64,000 bases of DNA, from positions 99,883-163,882 of the forward strand of contig QFOD01000011.1 of NCBI GenBank assembly GCA_003241055.1, written 5' to 3'. The stretch's first letter is position 1. Every line of letters starts with the position of its first letter. Under the pieces are notes generated by a model. That model made no database searches. It was not told the DNA's origin and saw only the letters and a program-made list of their open reading frames with translations. The translations under genes were made by a program, and so were the position numbers. The DNA is from Roseateles depolymerans (GTDB lineage Bacteria; Pseudomonadota; Gammaproteobacteria; Burkholderiales; Burkholderiaceae_C). This document shows, one piece after another, positions 1 to 7,062 of this stretch.

Positions 1-1806
1 ATCGCTCAGTTCAAACGCTTGCTCCACCTTCAGGTCGGGCAGACCCTCGATTTCCAGGATGCGGCCCGAGAAGATGTTCTTCTTGCCGGCCTTGGCGACC
101 GTCAGCAGGCCGGCCTTGATGGCGTACAGCGGGATGGCATGCACGAGGTCACGCAGCGTGACGCCGGGCTGCATCTCGCCCTTGAAGCGCACCAGCACCG
201 ATTCCGGCATGTCCAGCGGCATCACGCCGGTGGCGGCGCCGAAGGCGACAAGACCCGACCCTGCGGGGAAGGAGATGCCGATGGGGAAGCGGGTGTGTGA
301 GTCGCCGCCGGTGCCGACGGTGTCGGGCAGCAGCAGGCGGTTCAGCCAGCTGTGGATCACGCCATCGCCCGGGCGCAGGGCCACGCCGCCGCGGTTGCTG
401 ATGAAGGCGGGCAGTTCGCGGTGGGTCTTCACATCCACCGGCTTGGGGTAGGCGGCGGTGTGGCAGAAGGACTGCATGACCATGTCGGCCGAGAAGCCCA
501 GGCAGGCCAGGTCCTTCAGCTCGTCGCGGGTCATCGGGCCGGTGGTGTCCTGCGAGCCGACCGTGGTCATCTTGGGTTCGCAGTAGGTGCCCGGACGCAC
601 GCCCTGGCCTTCCGGCAGGCCGACCGCGCGGCCCACCATCTTCTGCGCCAGCGTGAAGCCGGCCTTGGATTCGGCGGGGGCTTGCGGCAGGCGGAACAGC
701 GTGGAGGCGGGCAGGCCCAGGAACTCGCGGGCCTTGGCCGTCAGTGAGCGGCCGATGATGAGGTTGATACGGCCGCCGGCGCGCACCTCGTCGAACAGCA
801 CGTCGCTCTTGAGCTTGAACTCGGCGACGGTTTCGCCGTTCTTCACCAGCTTGCCGTCATAGGGCAGCACGTCGATGACGTCGCCCATCTCCAGCTTGCT
901 GACGTCCACTTCGATGGGCAGCGAGCCCGAGTCTTCCTGCGTGTTGAAGAAGATGGGGGCGATCTTGCCGCCCAGCGTGACGCCGCCGAAACGCTTGTTC
1001 GGCACAAACGGGATGTCCTGGCCGGTGGCCCAGATCACCGAGTTGGTGGCGGACTTGCGGCTGGAGCCGGTGCCGACCACGTCGCCCACGTAGGCCACGA
1101 GGTTGCCCTTCTTCTTCAGGTCCTCGATGAACTGCATCGGGCCGCGCTTGCCGTCTTCCTCGGGCTTGAAGGCCGCGTCGGGGCGGGTGTTCTTCAGCAT
1201 CGCCAGGTAGTGCAGCGGGATGTCCGGGCGGCTCCAGGCGTCGGGCGCGGGCGACAGGTCGTCGGTGTTGGTCTCGCCAGGCACCTTGAAGACGGTGACG
1301 GTGATCTTCTTCTCGACCTCGGGGCGCGAGGTGAACCACTCGGCGTCGGCCCAGCTCTGCATCACGGCCTTGGCCTTGGCGTTGCCCGCCTTGGCCTTGG
1401 CTGCGACGTCGTTGAAGTAGTCGAACATCAGCAGGGTCTTCTTCAGGCCCTGAGCTGCAACGTCGGCAACGCCGGCATCGGCATCGTCCAGCAGTTCGAT
1501 CAGCGGATGGACGTTGTAGCCGCCCACCATGGTGCCCAGCAGTTCGGTGGCCTTGGCCCGGGAGATCAGGCCGACCGCGATGTCGCCATGTGCGACGGCG
1601 GCCAGGAACGAGGCCTTGACCTTGGCCGCGTCGTCCACGCCCGGCGGCACGCGGTGGGTCAGCAGGTCCAGCAGGAAGGCGTCTTCACCGGCCGGCGGGT
1701 TCTTGATCAGCTCGATCAGCTCGGCGACCTGCTTGGCATCCAGCGGCAGGGGCGGAATGCCCAGCGCGGCGCGCTCGGCGGCATGTTGGCGATAAGCGGT
1801 CAGCAT
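1..1806 (-). CDS. acnB: Aconitate hydratase B (bifunctional aconitase/2-methylisocitrate dehydratase), 5' part
   Basis: AcnB interconverts citrate and isocitrate in the TCA cycle, and in many bacteria also works in the 2-methylcitrate cycle. The first 602 codons are present and run off the left edge; the family is about 860 residues, so roughly 70% is seen. The N-terminus starts MLTAYRQHAAERAALGIPPL, the helical HEAT-like domain of AcnB rather than AcnA. Further in, FVPNKRFGG, SQDTTGPMTRDELKDLACLG and GTGGDSHTRFPIG are conserved aconitase segments. The three cysteines that hold the 4Fe-4S cluster lie in the missing C-terminal part. A strong Shine-Dalgarno (AAAGGAG, about 6 bases before the ATG at 1806) fixes the start. 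Only 17 bases separate it from the vapC stop, so co-transcription with the toxin-antitoxin pair is likely. Confidence 0.97.
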   Translation of the reverse strand, partial: MLTAYRQHAAERAALGIPPLPLDAKQVAELIELIKNPPAGEDAFLLDLLTHRVPPGVDDAAKVKASFLAAVAHGDIAVGLISRAKATELLGTMVGGYNVHPLIELLDDADAGVADVAAQGLKKTLLMFDYFNDVAAKAKAGNAKAKAVMQSWADAEWFTSRPEVEKKITVTVFKVPGETNTDDLSPAPDAWSRPDIPLHYLAMLKNTRPDAAFKPEEDGKRGPMQFIEDLKKKGNLVAYVGDVVGTGSSRKSATNSVIWATGQDIPFVPNKRFGGVTLGGKIAPIFFNTQEDSGSLPIEVDVSKLEMGDVIDVLPYDGKLVKNGETVAEFKLKSDVLFDEVRAGGRINLIIGRSLTAKAREFLGLPASTLFRLPQAPAESKAGFTLAQKMVGRAVGLPEGQGVRPGTYCEPKMTTVGSQDTTGPMTRDELKDLACLGFSADMVMQSFCHTAAYPKPVDVKTHRELPAFISNRGGVALRPGDGVIHSWLNRLLLPDTVGTGGDSHTRFPIGISFPAGSGLVAFGAATGVMPLDMPESVLVRFKGEMQPGVTLRDLVHAIPLYAIKAGLLTVAKAGKKNIFSGRILEIEGLPDLKVEQAFELSD

Positions 1807-1823
1807 GGTGTTCTCCTTTGAAG

Positions 1824-2252
1824 TCATGCGCTGCTGGCCCCAGGCACGATGAGCTTGAGGCCTTTGAAGTAGTCGCGGAAAAAACTGTCGTCGCGGGTGA
1901 TCAGGCCCTGGCATTGCAGCAGGGCATGGGCGCCGATCAGGAAGTCGGGCACGGCGCGGGAGCCGAGGGCGGCCGACGCCGCGCCGGCGCGCCGTTCCTT
2001 GTAGCGGCGCTGCATCTCGCCGGCGCGCACGGCGGCACGGGATTCGATGGGCGAGTAGACGATGCCGACTTCCTCCAGCGCGTCCAGCAGCTCGGCGCCG
2101 AAGCCCAGGCCGGACACGACCTCGCTGAGCACCACGTCGCAGGCCACGACCGGGCCGCGCGACAGCGCCTGGCGCAGGCAGTCCTCGGCCGCTTCGGCGC
2201 GGGCATCACCGCCGAGCAGGTCGATCAGCACGGAGGAGTCGATGGCGATCAC
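1824..2252 (-). CDS. vapC: PIN-domain ribonuclease toxin of a VapBC-type pair
   Basis: 142-residue single PIN domain. The N-terminal IDSSVLIDLL carries the first metal-binding aspartate (Asp5). Further conserved acidic positions fall in the segments around SEVVSG (about residue 44) and PDFLIGAHA (about residue 103), with TRDDSFF near the C-terminus, the usual PIN layout for Mg2+-dependent RNA cleavage. The ATG overlaps the stop of the upstream antitoxin (ATGA, 2252-2249), the normal coupling of toxin-antitoxin pairs. VapC toxins typically cut initiator tRNA or other structured RNAs; the target here is not readable from sequence. The active-site acids look intact, so the toxin is probably functional. 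The symbol is a family-level name. Confidence 0.88.
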   Translation of the reverse strand: MIAIDSSVLIDLLGGDARAEAAEDCLRQALSRGPVVACDVVLSEVVSGLGFGAELLDALEEVGIVYSPIESRAAVRAGEMQRRYKERRAGAASAALGSRAVPDFLIGAHALLQCQGLITRDDSFFRDYFKGLKLIVPGASSA

Positions 2253-2494
2253 AGGTCCACCGGATCGCCGGGGGCACGGCCCCGCAGTTCGCGCATCACG
2301 TCATCGGTGCTGGTGCCCTCGGGCAGCTTGAAGCGGCCGCGCAGCTTGGCCAGCGCGTCATCGACGTTCTTGCGCAGGATGATGCGGCCACCGTCCAGCT
2401 CGACCTTGAGCACGCTGCCCTTGGTGAGCCCCAGCGCGTCACGGACGGCCTTGGGCAGGGTGATCTGCCCGCGCTCGGCTACGGTGGCTTCCAT
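2249..2494 (-). CDS. vapB: AbrB/MazE-fold antitoxin of the VapBC-type pair
   Basis: 81-residue swapped-hairpin (SpoVT/AbrB) protein: MEATVAERGQITLPKAVRDALGL is followed by VLKVELDGGRIILRK, the classical AbrB DNA-binding fold. The acidic/proline-rich tail (TSTDDVMRELRGRAPGDPVDL) would be the toxin-binding segment. A longer open frame exists upstream, but the ATG at 2494 is preceded by AGGAG at good spacing and the AbrB fold begins there. It should neutralise VapC and autorepress the operon; a paired ATGCAT element lies just downstream of a good promoter before this gene. Confidence 0.9.
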   Translation of the reverse strand: MEATVAERGQITLPKAVRDALGLTKGSVLKVELDGGRIILRKNVDDALAKLRGRFKLPEGTSTDDVMRELRGRAPGDPVDL

Positions 2495-2538
2495 GAGGCG
2501 CTCCTGTGACGTCGGTCTGCACGCTTTGGTGCAGCCGG

Positions 2539-2559
2539 TATGCATCAAAAAGTATGCAT
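2539..2559. promoter_or_regulatory. Twin TATGCAT operator, probable VapBC autoregulatory site
   Basis: TATGCAT occurs at 2539-2545 and again at 2553-2559, each holding the palindrome ATGCAT. The 14-base repeat distance puts the centres about 1.3 helical turns apart. They lie 45-65 bases before the vapB start and just downstream of its -10 box, where a bound VapB-VapC complex would cover the transcription start. Paired palindromes are the usual VapBC operator format. The assignment is by position only. Confidence 0.6.
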
Positions 2560-2561
2560 TG

Positions 2562-2590
2562 ATTCTACGTACTGAAGCCCCAAAAAACAA
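2562..2590 (-). promoter_or_regulatory. Sigma-70 promoter for vapBC (and probably acnB)
   Basis: On the minus strand, TTGTTT (2590-2585) is followed after 17 bases by TAGAAT (2567-2562); the -10 matches TATAAT at five of six positions. The -35 box is made from the T-rich tail of the terminator of the upstream secreted-protein gene. No other good promoter was seen before acnB. Confidence 0.55.
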
Positions 2591-2615
2591 ACCGCGCCGG
2601 ATACCGGCGCGGTTT
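2582..2615 (-). terminator. Rho-independent terminator of the MliC-like gene
   Basis: A perfect 12-base stem (AAACCGCGCCGG / CCGGCGCGGTTT, 2589-2600 with 2604-2615) with a 3-base loop is followed on the minus strand by TTTGTTTTTT. It begins about 20 bases after the stop of the secreted-protein gene and separates that gene from vapB. Confidence 0.85.
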
Positions 2616-2636
2616 GCTCGGGAATGCCGTGGAGGC

Positions 2637-3164
2637 TCAGCGGGCGGCCGGTGCGGAGATGCCCAGACCGCTGTTGACCGCTTCCGGGTTGGCGGCGGCC
2701 GCGGCACGGGCCTCGGCCATCAGGCGGGCCTGCTCGGGGTGCACGCAGTCGTCCACGAGGCGTTGGCCGATCTTGGTGTCCAGCAGCATGGACTTGTTGG
2801 CGATCTGGATCATCAGCGTGCGGCCGGTCACATCCTCCAGGCGCAGCGCGCCGGTCGACGACAGCACGGGCTTCATCGTCAGCACCTGCTTCTGGAAGCT
2901 CACGTCGATGTAACCCGGCGTCTTGGGGTTGGCAGCGATGTGTACGGTCTGCTTGGCCTCGCAGGCGTAGTCGCCCAGGTAGGCGCGTTGCGCGGCTGCC
3001 AGTTGCTCGTCGCTGGCGGCTTCAAGAACGGGTTCCGGCGCGGGCGCGGGCTGCTTCTTGGCGACGGCGCGCGGGTGCTTGACCGACGGGCTGGCCATCG
3101 CGTGCTGGAGGGGCAGGGCCGCGCACAGGATCAGGGCGGCGGCTTGGAGGGGGCGTTTCAGCAT
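2637..3164 (-). CDS. Secreted protein, MliC-like (possible lysozyme inhibitor), function not assigned
   Basis: 175 residues. Residues 1-22 are a clear Sec signal peptide (MLKRPLQAAALILCAALPLQHAMA region, cleavage after AMA), then a Lys/Ala/Pro-rich linker. The folded part has YACEAKQTVHI, VSFQKQVLTMKPVLSSTGALRLEDV and a late DDCVHPEQ, that is, two cysteines flanking a small beta domain. This resembles the MliC/PliC layout of periplasmic C-type lysozyme inhibitors, but the match is by pattern only. The start at 3164 is preferred over an in-frame start nine codons upstream because a signal peptide begins there and a weak AGGA precedes it. It has its own strong terminator, so it is probably a single-gene unit. 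Confidence 0.75.
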   Translation of the reverse strand: MLKRPLQAAALILCAALPLQHAMASPSVKHPRAVAKKQPAPAPEPVLEAASDEQLAAAQRAYLGDYACEAKQTVHIAANPKTPGYIDVSFQKQVLTMKPVLSSTGALRLEDVTGRTLMIQIANKSMLLDTKIGQRLVDDCVHPEQARLMAEARAAAAANPEAVNSGLGISAPAAR

Positions 3165-3273
3165 GGGTTCAATCCTGCGTAGGGAGGCCAAATCGGGCGG
3201 CCCGCATCATGGCGGCAGGTCGTGCCCGACGAAGTGAGCAGATGTGTCTGATTGTCGAAGCAGTCGGGCTGCA

Positions 3274-4287
3274 TCAAAGTGGTGCTTTACCTGAGTTTTG
3301 GGTAAAGAAGGCTTGCCGTGCCGCATCGGGCAGCGCACGGCCGGTGGCGGCGGCGCGTTCCAGCACGGTCCAGAAATAGCGGTAGCTGGCGCGGTCGTGC
3401 AGGCGATCCCTGAAGGACGTGGGTGCCCAGCCGGCCGCCTGCGCGGCCAGCAACAGTTCGCTGGCTTCGGCGATGTCCTCATCGGCGGGTGCAAAGGCCT
3501 CGACGATGGGCAGGATCTGGTCCGGGTGGATGCTCCACATGCGCGTGTAGCCCAGTTCGCTGGCGGCTCGTCTGGCGGCAGCGGCCAGCCGTTCGCGATC
3601 ACGGAATTCGGTGACCACGCAGTGCGAAGGCGTCTTGCCATAGGCGTGGGCCGCCGCCGACACCTCCAGCTTGGCGCGCAGCACCAGCGGATGCTGGAAC
3701 TGGCCGGGCAACTCCATCGCGCTCTTGGGAATGGCGCCCTGATGGGCCGACACGAAGTCCATCAGGCCGAAGGACAGCGACTCGATGCGAGGGTGCGCCG
3801 CGATGCGGAAGGCATCGCGCAGCGCGCCGTGGGTTTCGATCAGTGTCTGCAGCGGCAGCAGCGGCCGGCCGTGGTGGGTGCAGGTGGCGTCGATGAAGGC
3901 CGCGGCACGTTCCACATCCTCGGCGCTGTCGGGCTTGGGCAGCATCAGATAGGCCAGCCGGTGGCCTGCGCGCGCAATCAGCGTGTCGACGTCGGCCTCG
4001 AAGGCCGGGTGTCCCCAGGGATGGACGCGAGCGCCGACGCGACCGAAGCGATTGGCATCGCTGGTGGCCAGCTCGGCCATCAGCAGCGCATGCTCGGCCT
4101 CGCCGCCGACGGGCGCGCCGTCCTCCGCGTCCAGCGTGATGTCAAACACCGGGCCGAGCTCGGCCTGAAGGGCCAGGCTCTTGCGCATGCGGGCTTCGAC
4201 GCCGCAGTAGTGATCCACCACCGGCAGGCGAGGGCGCAGTGCCTCCTGGCCGAACAGGGCGTCGCGGGGATGAGAGGTTGAGGGCAT
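3274..4287 (-). CDS. HpcH/HpaI aldolase / citrate lyase beta-subunit-like (CitE-like) lyase
   Basis: About 337 residues with the CitE-like TIM-barrel signature: RSKLPV-like RPRLPVVDHYCGVEARMRKSL at the start, FDITLDAEDGAPVGGE (the metal/CoA-binding Glu-Asp pair), VGARVHPWGHPAF, LMLPKPDSAEDVERA, LLPLQTLIET and SFGLMDFVSAHQGAIP. The family cleaves or forms C-C bonds of acyl-CoA esters such as citryl-, malyl- or methylmalyl-CoA. There is no CitF or CitD partner, so it is a stand-alone CitE homologue. It is flanked by mdh and acnB, suggesting a role with TCA intermediates, but the substrate is not known. ATG at 4287 is used; an in-frame GTG at 4296 is possible and neither has a good Shine-Dalgarno. 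Confidence 0.88.
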   Translation of the reverse strand: MPSTSHPRDALFGQEALRPRLPVVDHYCGVEARMRKSLALQAELGPVFDITLDAEDGAPVGGEAEHALLMAELATSDANRFGRVGARVHPWGHPAFEADVDTLIARAGHRLAYLMLPKPDSAEDVERAAAFIDATCTHHGRPLLPLQTLIETHGALRDAFRIAAHPRIESLSFGLMDFVSAHQGAIPKSAMELPGQFQHPLVLRAKLEVSAAAHAYGKTPSHCVVTEFRDRERLAAAARRAASELGYTRMWSIHPDQILPIVEAFAPADEDIAEASELLLAAQAAGWAPTSFRDRLHDRASYRYFWTVLERAAATGRALPDAARQAFFTQNSGKAPL

Positions 4288-4300
4288 CACGGTCACGGCG

Positions 4301-4331
4301 AAAAAAGAAAACGGGCCTCAGCGAGGCCCGT
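4301..4331 (-). terminator. Rho-independent terminator after mdh
   Basis: ACGGGCCTC (4311-4319), loop AGC, GAGGCCCGT (4323-4331): a perfect 9-base stem followed on the minus strand by TTTCTTTTTT. It lies between the mdh stop and the CitE-like start, so expression of the latter needs read-through or a promoter inside mdh. Confidence 0.82.
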
Positions 4332-4367
4332 CGATTCTGGCGTCAGTGCGTCATGCGCACGCCGGCA

Positions 4368-5354
4368 TCACAGCAGGTGCTTGACGCCGTCCTTCTCGCC
4401 TTCGAGCTCTGCCAGGGTCTTGTTGATGCACTCCTGCGAGAACGCGTCGATGGGCAGCCCTTCGACGATCTTGTACTCGCCGCCTTCGCAGGTGACGGGG
4501 TAGCCGAACATGACTTCCTTGGGGATGCCGTATTCGCCGTTCGACGGAATGCCCATGGTGACCCACTTGCCGTTGGTGCCCAGGGCCCAGTCGCGCATGT
4601 GGTCAATGGCGGCGTTGGCGGCCGAGGCGGCCGACGACAGACCGCGGGCGGCGATGATGGCGGCGCCACGCTTGCCCACGGTCGGCAGGAACACGTTGGC
4701 GTTCCAGTCGTGGTCATTGATGGCGTCCTTGACGGACTTGCCGTTCACCGTGGCGAAGCGGTAGTCGGCATACATCGTCGGCGAGTGGTTGCCCCACACG
4801 GCCAGCTTCTCGATGTCGCCCACAGCGATGCCCATCTTGGCGGCGATCTGCGAGGCGGCGCGGTTGTGGTCCAGACGCAGCATGGCGGTGAAGTTCTTGG
4901 CCGGCAGGTCCGGGGCCGACTTCATCGCGATGTAGGCGTTGGTGTTGGCCGGGTTGCCGACCACCAGCACCTTGACGTTGCGCGAGGCGACGGCGTTCAG
5001 GGCCTTGCCCTGGGCCGTGAAGATCTGGGCGTTGGCCGCCAGCAGGTCGGCGCGCTCCATGCCGGGGCCGCGCGGACGGGCGCCGACCAGCAGGGCGTAG
5101 TCGGTGTCCTTGAAGGCGGTCATCGGGTCGCTGTGAGCCTCGATGCCGGCCAGCAGCGGGAAGGCGCAGTCTTCGAGTTCCATGATCACGCCCTTCAGCG
5201 CGTTCTGGGCCTTCTCGTCGGGGATCTCCAGCAGTTGCAGGATGACGGGCTGGTCCTTGCCCAGCATTTCGCCGGAGGCAATGCGGAACAGCAGGGCGTA
5301 ACCGATTTGGCCGGCTGCGCCCGTGACGGCGACGCGAACGGGTTTCTTGCTCAT
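4368..5354 (-). CDS. mdh: Malate dehydrogenase (NAD-dependent)
   Basis: 328-residue cytosolic malate dehydrogenase (malate + NAD+ to oxaloacetate). The Rossmann loop TGAAGQIGYALLFRIA is at residues 11-26. Next come LLVGARPRGPGMERADLL (substrate-arginine loop), VVGNPANTNAYIA, LRLDHNRAASQIA and WGNHSPTMYADYRFA with the catalytic His. The length and motifs match the type-2 bacterial/cytoplasmic MDH common in Burkholderiales. The start at 5354 is chosen over a 32-residue upstream extension because GGAGAT precedes it and MSKKPVRVAV is the family N-terminus. It is divergent from the GntR gene with 88 bases between starts. Confidence 0.97.
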   Translation of the reverse strand: MSKKPVRVAVTGAAGQIGYALLFRIASGEMLGKDQPVILQLLEIPDEKAQNALKGVIMELEDCAFPLLAGIEAHSDPMTAFKDTDYALLVGARPRGPGMERADLLAANAQIFTAQGKALNAVASRNVKVLVVGNPANTNAYIAMKSAPDLPAKNFTAMLRLDHNRAASQIAAKMGIAVGDIEKLAVWGNHSPTMYADYRFATVNGKSVKDAINDHDWNANVFLPTVGKRGAAIIAARGLSSAASAANAAIDHMRDWALGTNGKWVTMGIPSNGEYGIPKEVMFGYPVTCEGGEYKIVEGLPIDAFSQECINKTLAELEGEKDGVKHLL

Positions 5355-5442
5355 GGAGATCTCCGAAGGCAGTTGTGAAGTCGATGACAGCCGGGGAGTG
5401 TACGGGCTTACCCGAGGCCTTGCGGCGTGCTGGAATGCGGGC

Positions 5443-6171
5443 ATGCCCAAGACATTTGTACGAGCCGCTGCGCCGCTTTACGAACAGATCCGTCAGCTCA
5501 TCGTCAGCGCGATGGCGGCTGGGGAATGGCGGCCCGGCGAGGCCCTGCCCAGCGAGGCGGCGCTGGCCAAGCGCTATGGCGCAAGTCCTGGCACCGTGCG
5601 CCGGGCGCTGGACGAGCTGGCGGCGCTGAATCTGGTCGAGCGCCGGCAGGGGGCAGGCACCTTCGTGGCGACGCACACGGCGCCACGCGACTCGTACCGC
5701 TTCCTGAGGCTGGTCGCCGATGACGGGGCCAAGGGCTTTGAGCGCGAGCTGCTGCATGGTCGGCGGGCGCGGGCCAGCGCGGCCATCGCGCAGCAGCTGC
5801 AACTGCGGCCGGCGGAGCCGGTGATCGAGCTGCGCCGGGTGCTGCGTCGGCGCGGTGTCGTCGTCGTGCAGGATGACCTCTGGCTGCCCGAGCGGCAGTT
5901 CGAGGGGCTGACCGAGGCGGTGGCGCGGGCCTATGCCGGCACGCTCTATGCGCTGTTCGAGGAACGCTTTGGCGTTCACATGGTGCGGGCCGAGGAGAAG
6001 CTGCGCGCGGTCGCTGCCGGGCCTGACGAGGCGGCGGCATTTGGCCTGCCACAGGGTGCGCCGCTGCTCAGTGTGGAACGCGTGGCCTACACCTACGGCG
6101 ACCGTCCGGTCGAGGTGCGGCGCGGGCTGTATCGCACCGATGCCGACCATTACCGCAACGAGTTGAACTGA
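5443..6171 (+). CDS. GntR-family transcriptional regulator (HutC/UTRA type)
   Basis: 242 residues. The N-terminal winged HTH (LYEQIRQLIVSAMAAGEWRPGEALPSEAALAKRYGASPGTVRRALDELAALNLVERRQGAGTFV, about residues 9-75) is canonical GntR. The C-terminal half (about 90-240) has UTRA features: PVIELRRVLRRRGVVVVQDDLWLP, then PLLSVERVAYTYGDRPVEVRRGLYRTDADHYRNEL. UTRA domains bind small effectors, often sugars, organic acids or amino acids. It sits between divergent mdh and the sdh-gltA genes, so it is a plausible regulator of one or both; the effector is unknown. GGAA precedes the start. Confidence 0.9.
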   Translation: MPKTFVRAAAPLYEQIRQLIVSAMAAGEWRPGEALPSEAALAKRYGASPGTVRRALDELAALNLVERRQGAGTFVATHTAPRDSYRFLRLVADDGAKGFERELLHGRRARASAAIAQQLQLRPAEPVIELRRVLRRRGVVVVQDDLWLPERQFEGLTEAVARAYAGTLYALFEERFGVHMVRAEEKLRAVAAGPDEAAAFGLPQGAPLLSVERVAYTYGDRPVEVRRGLYRTDADHYRNELN

Positions 6172-6224
6172 AGCTGACGCGCCCGAAGGGGCATCTCAAT
6201 CGCAATTGGGGTCAATCTCTGGCC

Positions 6225-6230
6225 TAGAAT
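6225..6230 (+). promoter_or_regulatory. Possible -10 box for sdhC (TAGAAT)
   Basis: TAGAAT lies 32 bases upstream of sdhC in the 90-base gap after gntR. No convincing -35 sits at 16-18 bases (the best TTG is only 13 bases away), so it may need an activator or not be used. Confidence 0.3.
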
Positions 6231-6261
6231 CGTTCGGTTTCATTGACATGCAGGCTCGACC

Positions 6262-6690
6262 ATGACGGACAGCGCGAAGACAAGACCGGTTTACCGCAAT
6301 ATCCACATCACTGAGATCGTGTCCTACCGCCTCCCGCCCGCAGGCATCGTGTCCATCCTGCATCGCGTGAGCGCCATGCTGATGTTCGTGCTGCTGCCCT
6401 TCGTGGTCTGGATGCTGGACAACAGTCTCAGCTCGGAAATCACCTTCGACTCGTTCACGAACGTGTTCGTCGCCGGCGCCGCCGGACTGCCCGGTGGTTT
6501 CATCAAGCTGGTGGCGCTGGCCCTGATCTGGGGCTACCTGCATCACTTCATCGCCGGCGTGCGCCACCTGTGGATGGACGCCACGCACAGCGTCAGCAAG
6601 GCCCAGGGCCATAGCTCGGCGGTGTTGACCCTGGTGCTGAGCATCGCGCTGACGCTGCTGCTGGGCGCGAAGCTGTTCGGTTTGTACTGA
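6262..6690 (+). CDS. sdhC: Succinate dehydrogenase cytochrome b556 subunit
   Basis: 142-residue membrane anchor of complex II with three predicted membrane helices. It has the SdhC signature RNIHITEIVSYRLPPAGIVSILHRVSAML near residues 13-41, where the Ser/Arg pair contributes to the quinone site. YLHHFIAGVRHLWMDATH follows, including the heme-ligand histidine region. First gene of sdhCDAB; sdhD begins 12 bases downstream. It donates electrons from SdhB to ubiquinone with SdhD. Confidence 0.95.
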   Translation: MTDSAKTRPVYRNIHITEIVSYRLPPAGIVSILHRVSAMLMFVLLPFVVWMLDNSLSSEITFDSFTNVFVAGAAGLPGGFIKLVALALIWGYLHHFIAGVRHLWMDATHSVSKAQGHSSAVLTLVLSIALTLLLGAKLFGLY

Positions 6691-6702
6691 GGACCCCAAG
6701 CA

Positions 6703-7062
6703 ATGACTACTTATGGTTCCAAGCGCGTCGTCGTCGGCGCGCATTACGGCCTGCGCGACTGGCTGGCGCAACGCGTCACCGCCGTGCTGATGGCCCTGTT
6801 CACGGTCGTCCTGCTGGTGCAGGTGCTGATGCCGGGTACGCTCGGTTACGACCGCTGGGCGGCGATCTTCTCTCAGCAGTGGATGAAGCTGCTGACCTTC
6901 GTGACCATCCTGGCCTTGGCCTACCACGCCTGGGTGGGCGTGCGTGACATCTGGATGGACTACGTGAAGCCCGTGGGTGTTCGCCTTGCTCTGCAGGTGC
7001 TGACTATCGTTTGGCTGTTGGGTTGCGCCGGCTGGGCAATCCAGGTTCTGTGGAGACTGTGA
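6703..7062 (+). CDS. sdhD: Succinate dehydrogenase membrane anchor subunit
   Basis: 119 residues, three membrane helices, with YGLRDWLAQRVTAVLMALF and the heme/quinone-site segment LALAYHAWVGVRDIWMDYVKP (His and Asp/Tyr typical of SdhD). The stop overlaps the sdhA start (TGATG), indicating translational coupling. It partners SdhC in binding heme b and ubiquinone. Confidence 0.94.
   Translation: MTTYGSKRVVVGAHYGLRDWLAQRVTAVLMALFTVVLLVQVLMPGTLGYDRWAAIFSQQWMKLLTFVTILALAYHAWVGVRDIWMDYVKPVGVRLALQVLTIVWLLGCAGWAIQVLWRL

Noticed and set aside
1824..2494. vapBC as part of a larger mobile element
   Set aside because: No integrase, transposase, direct repeats or tRNA gene near it; only the gene pair itself suggests horizontal origin.
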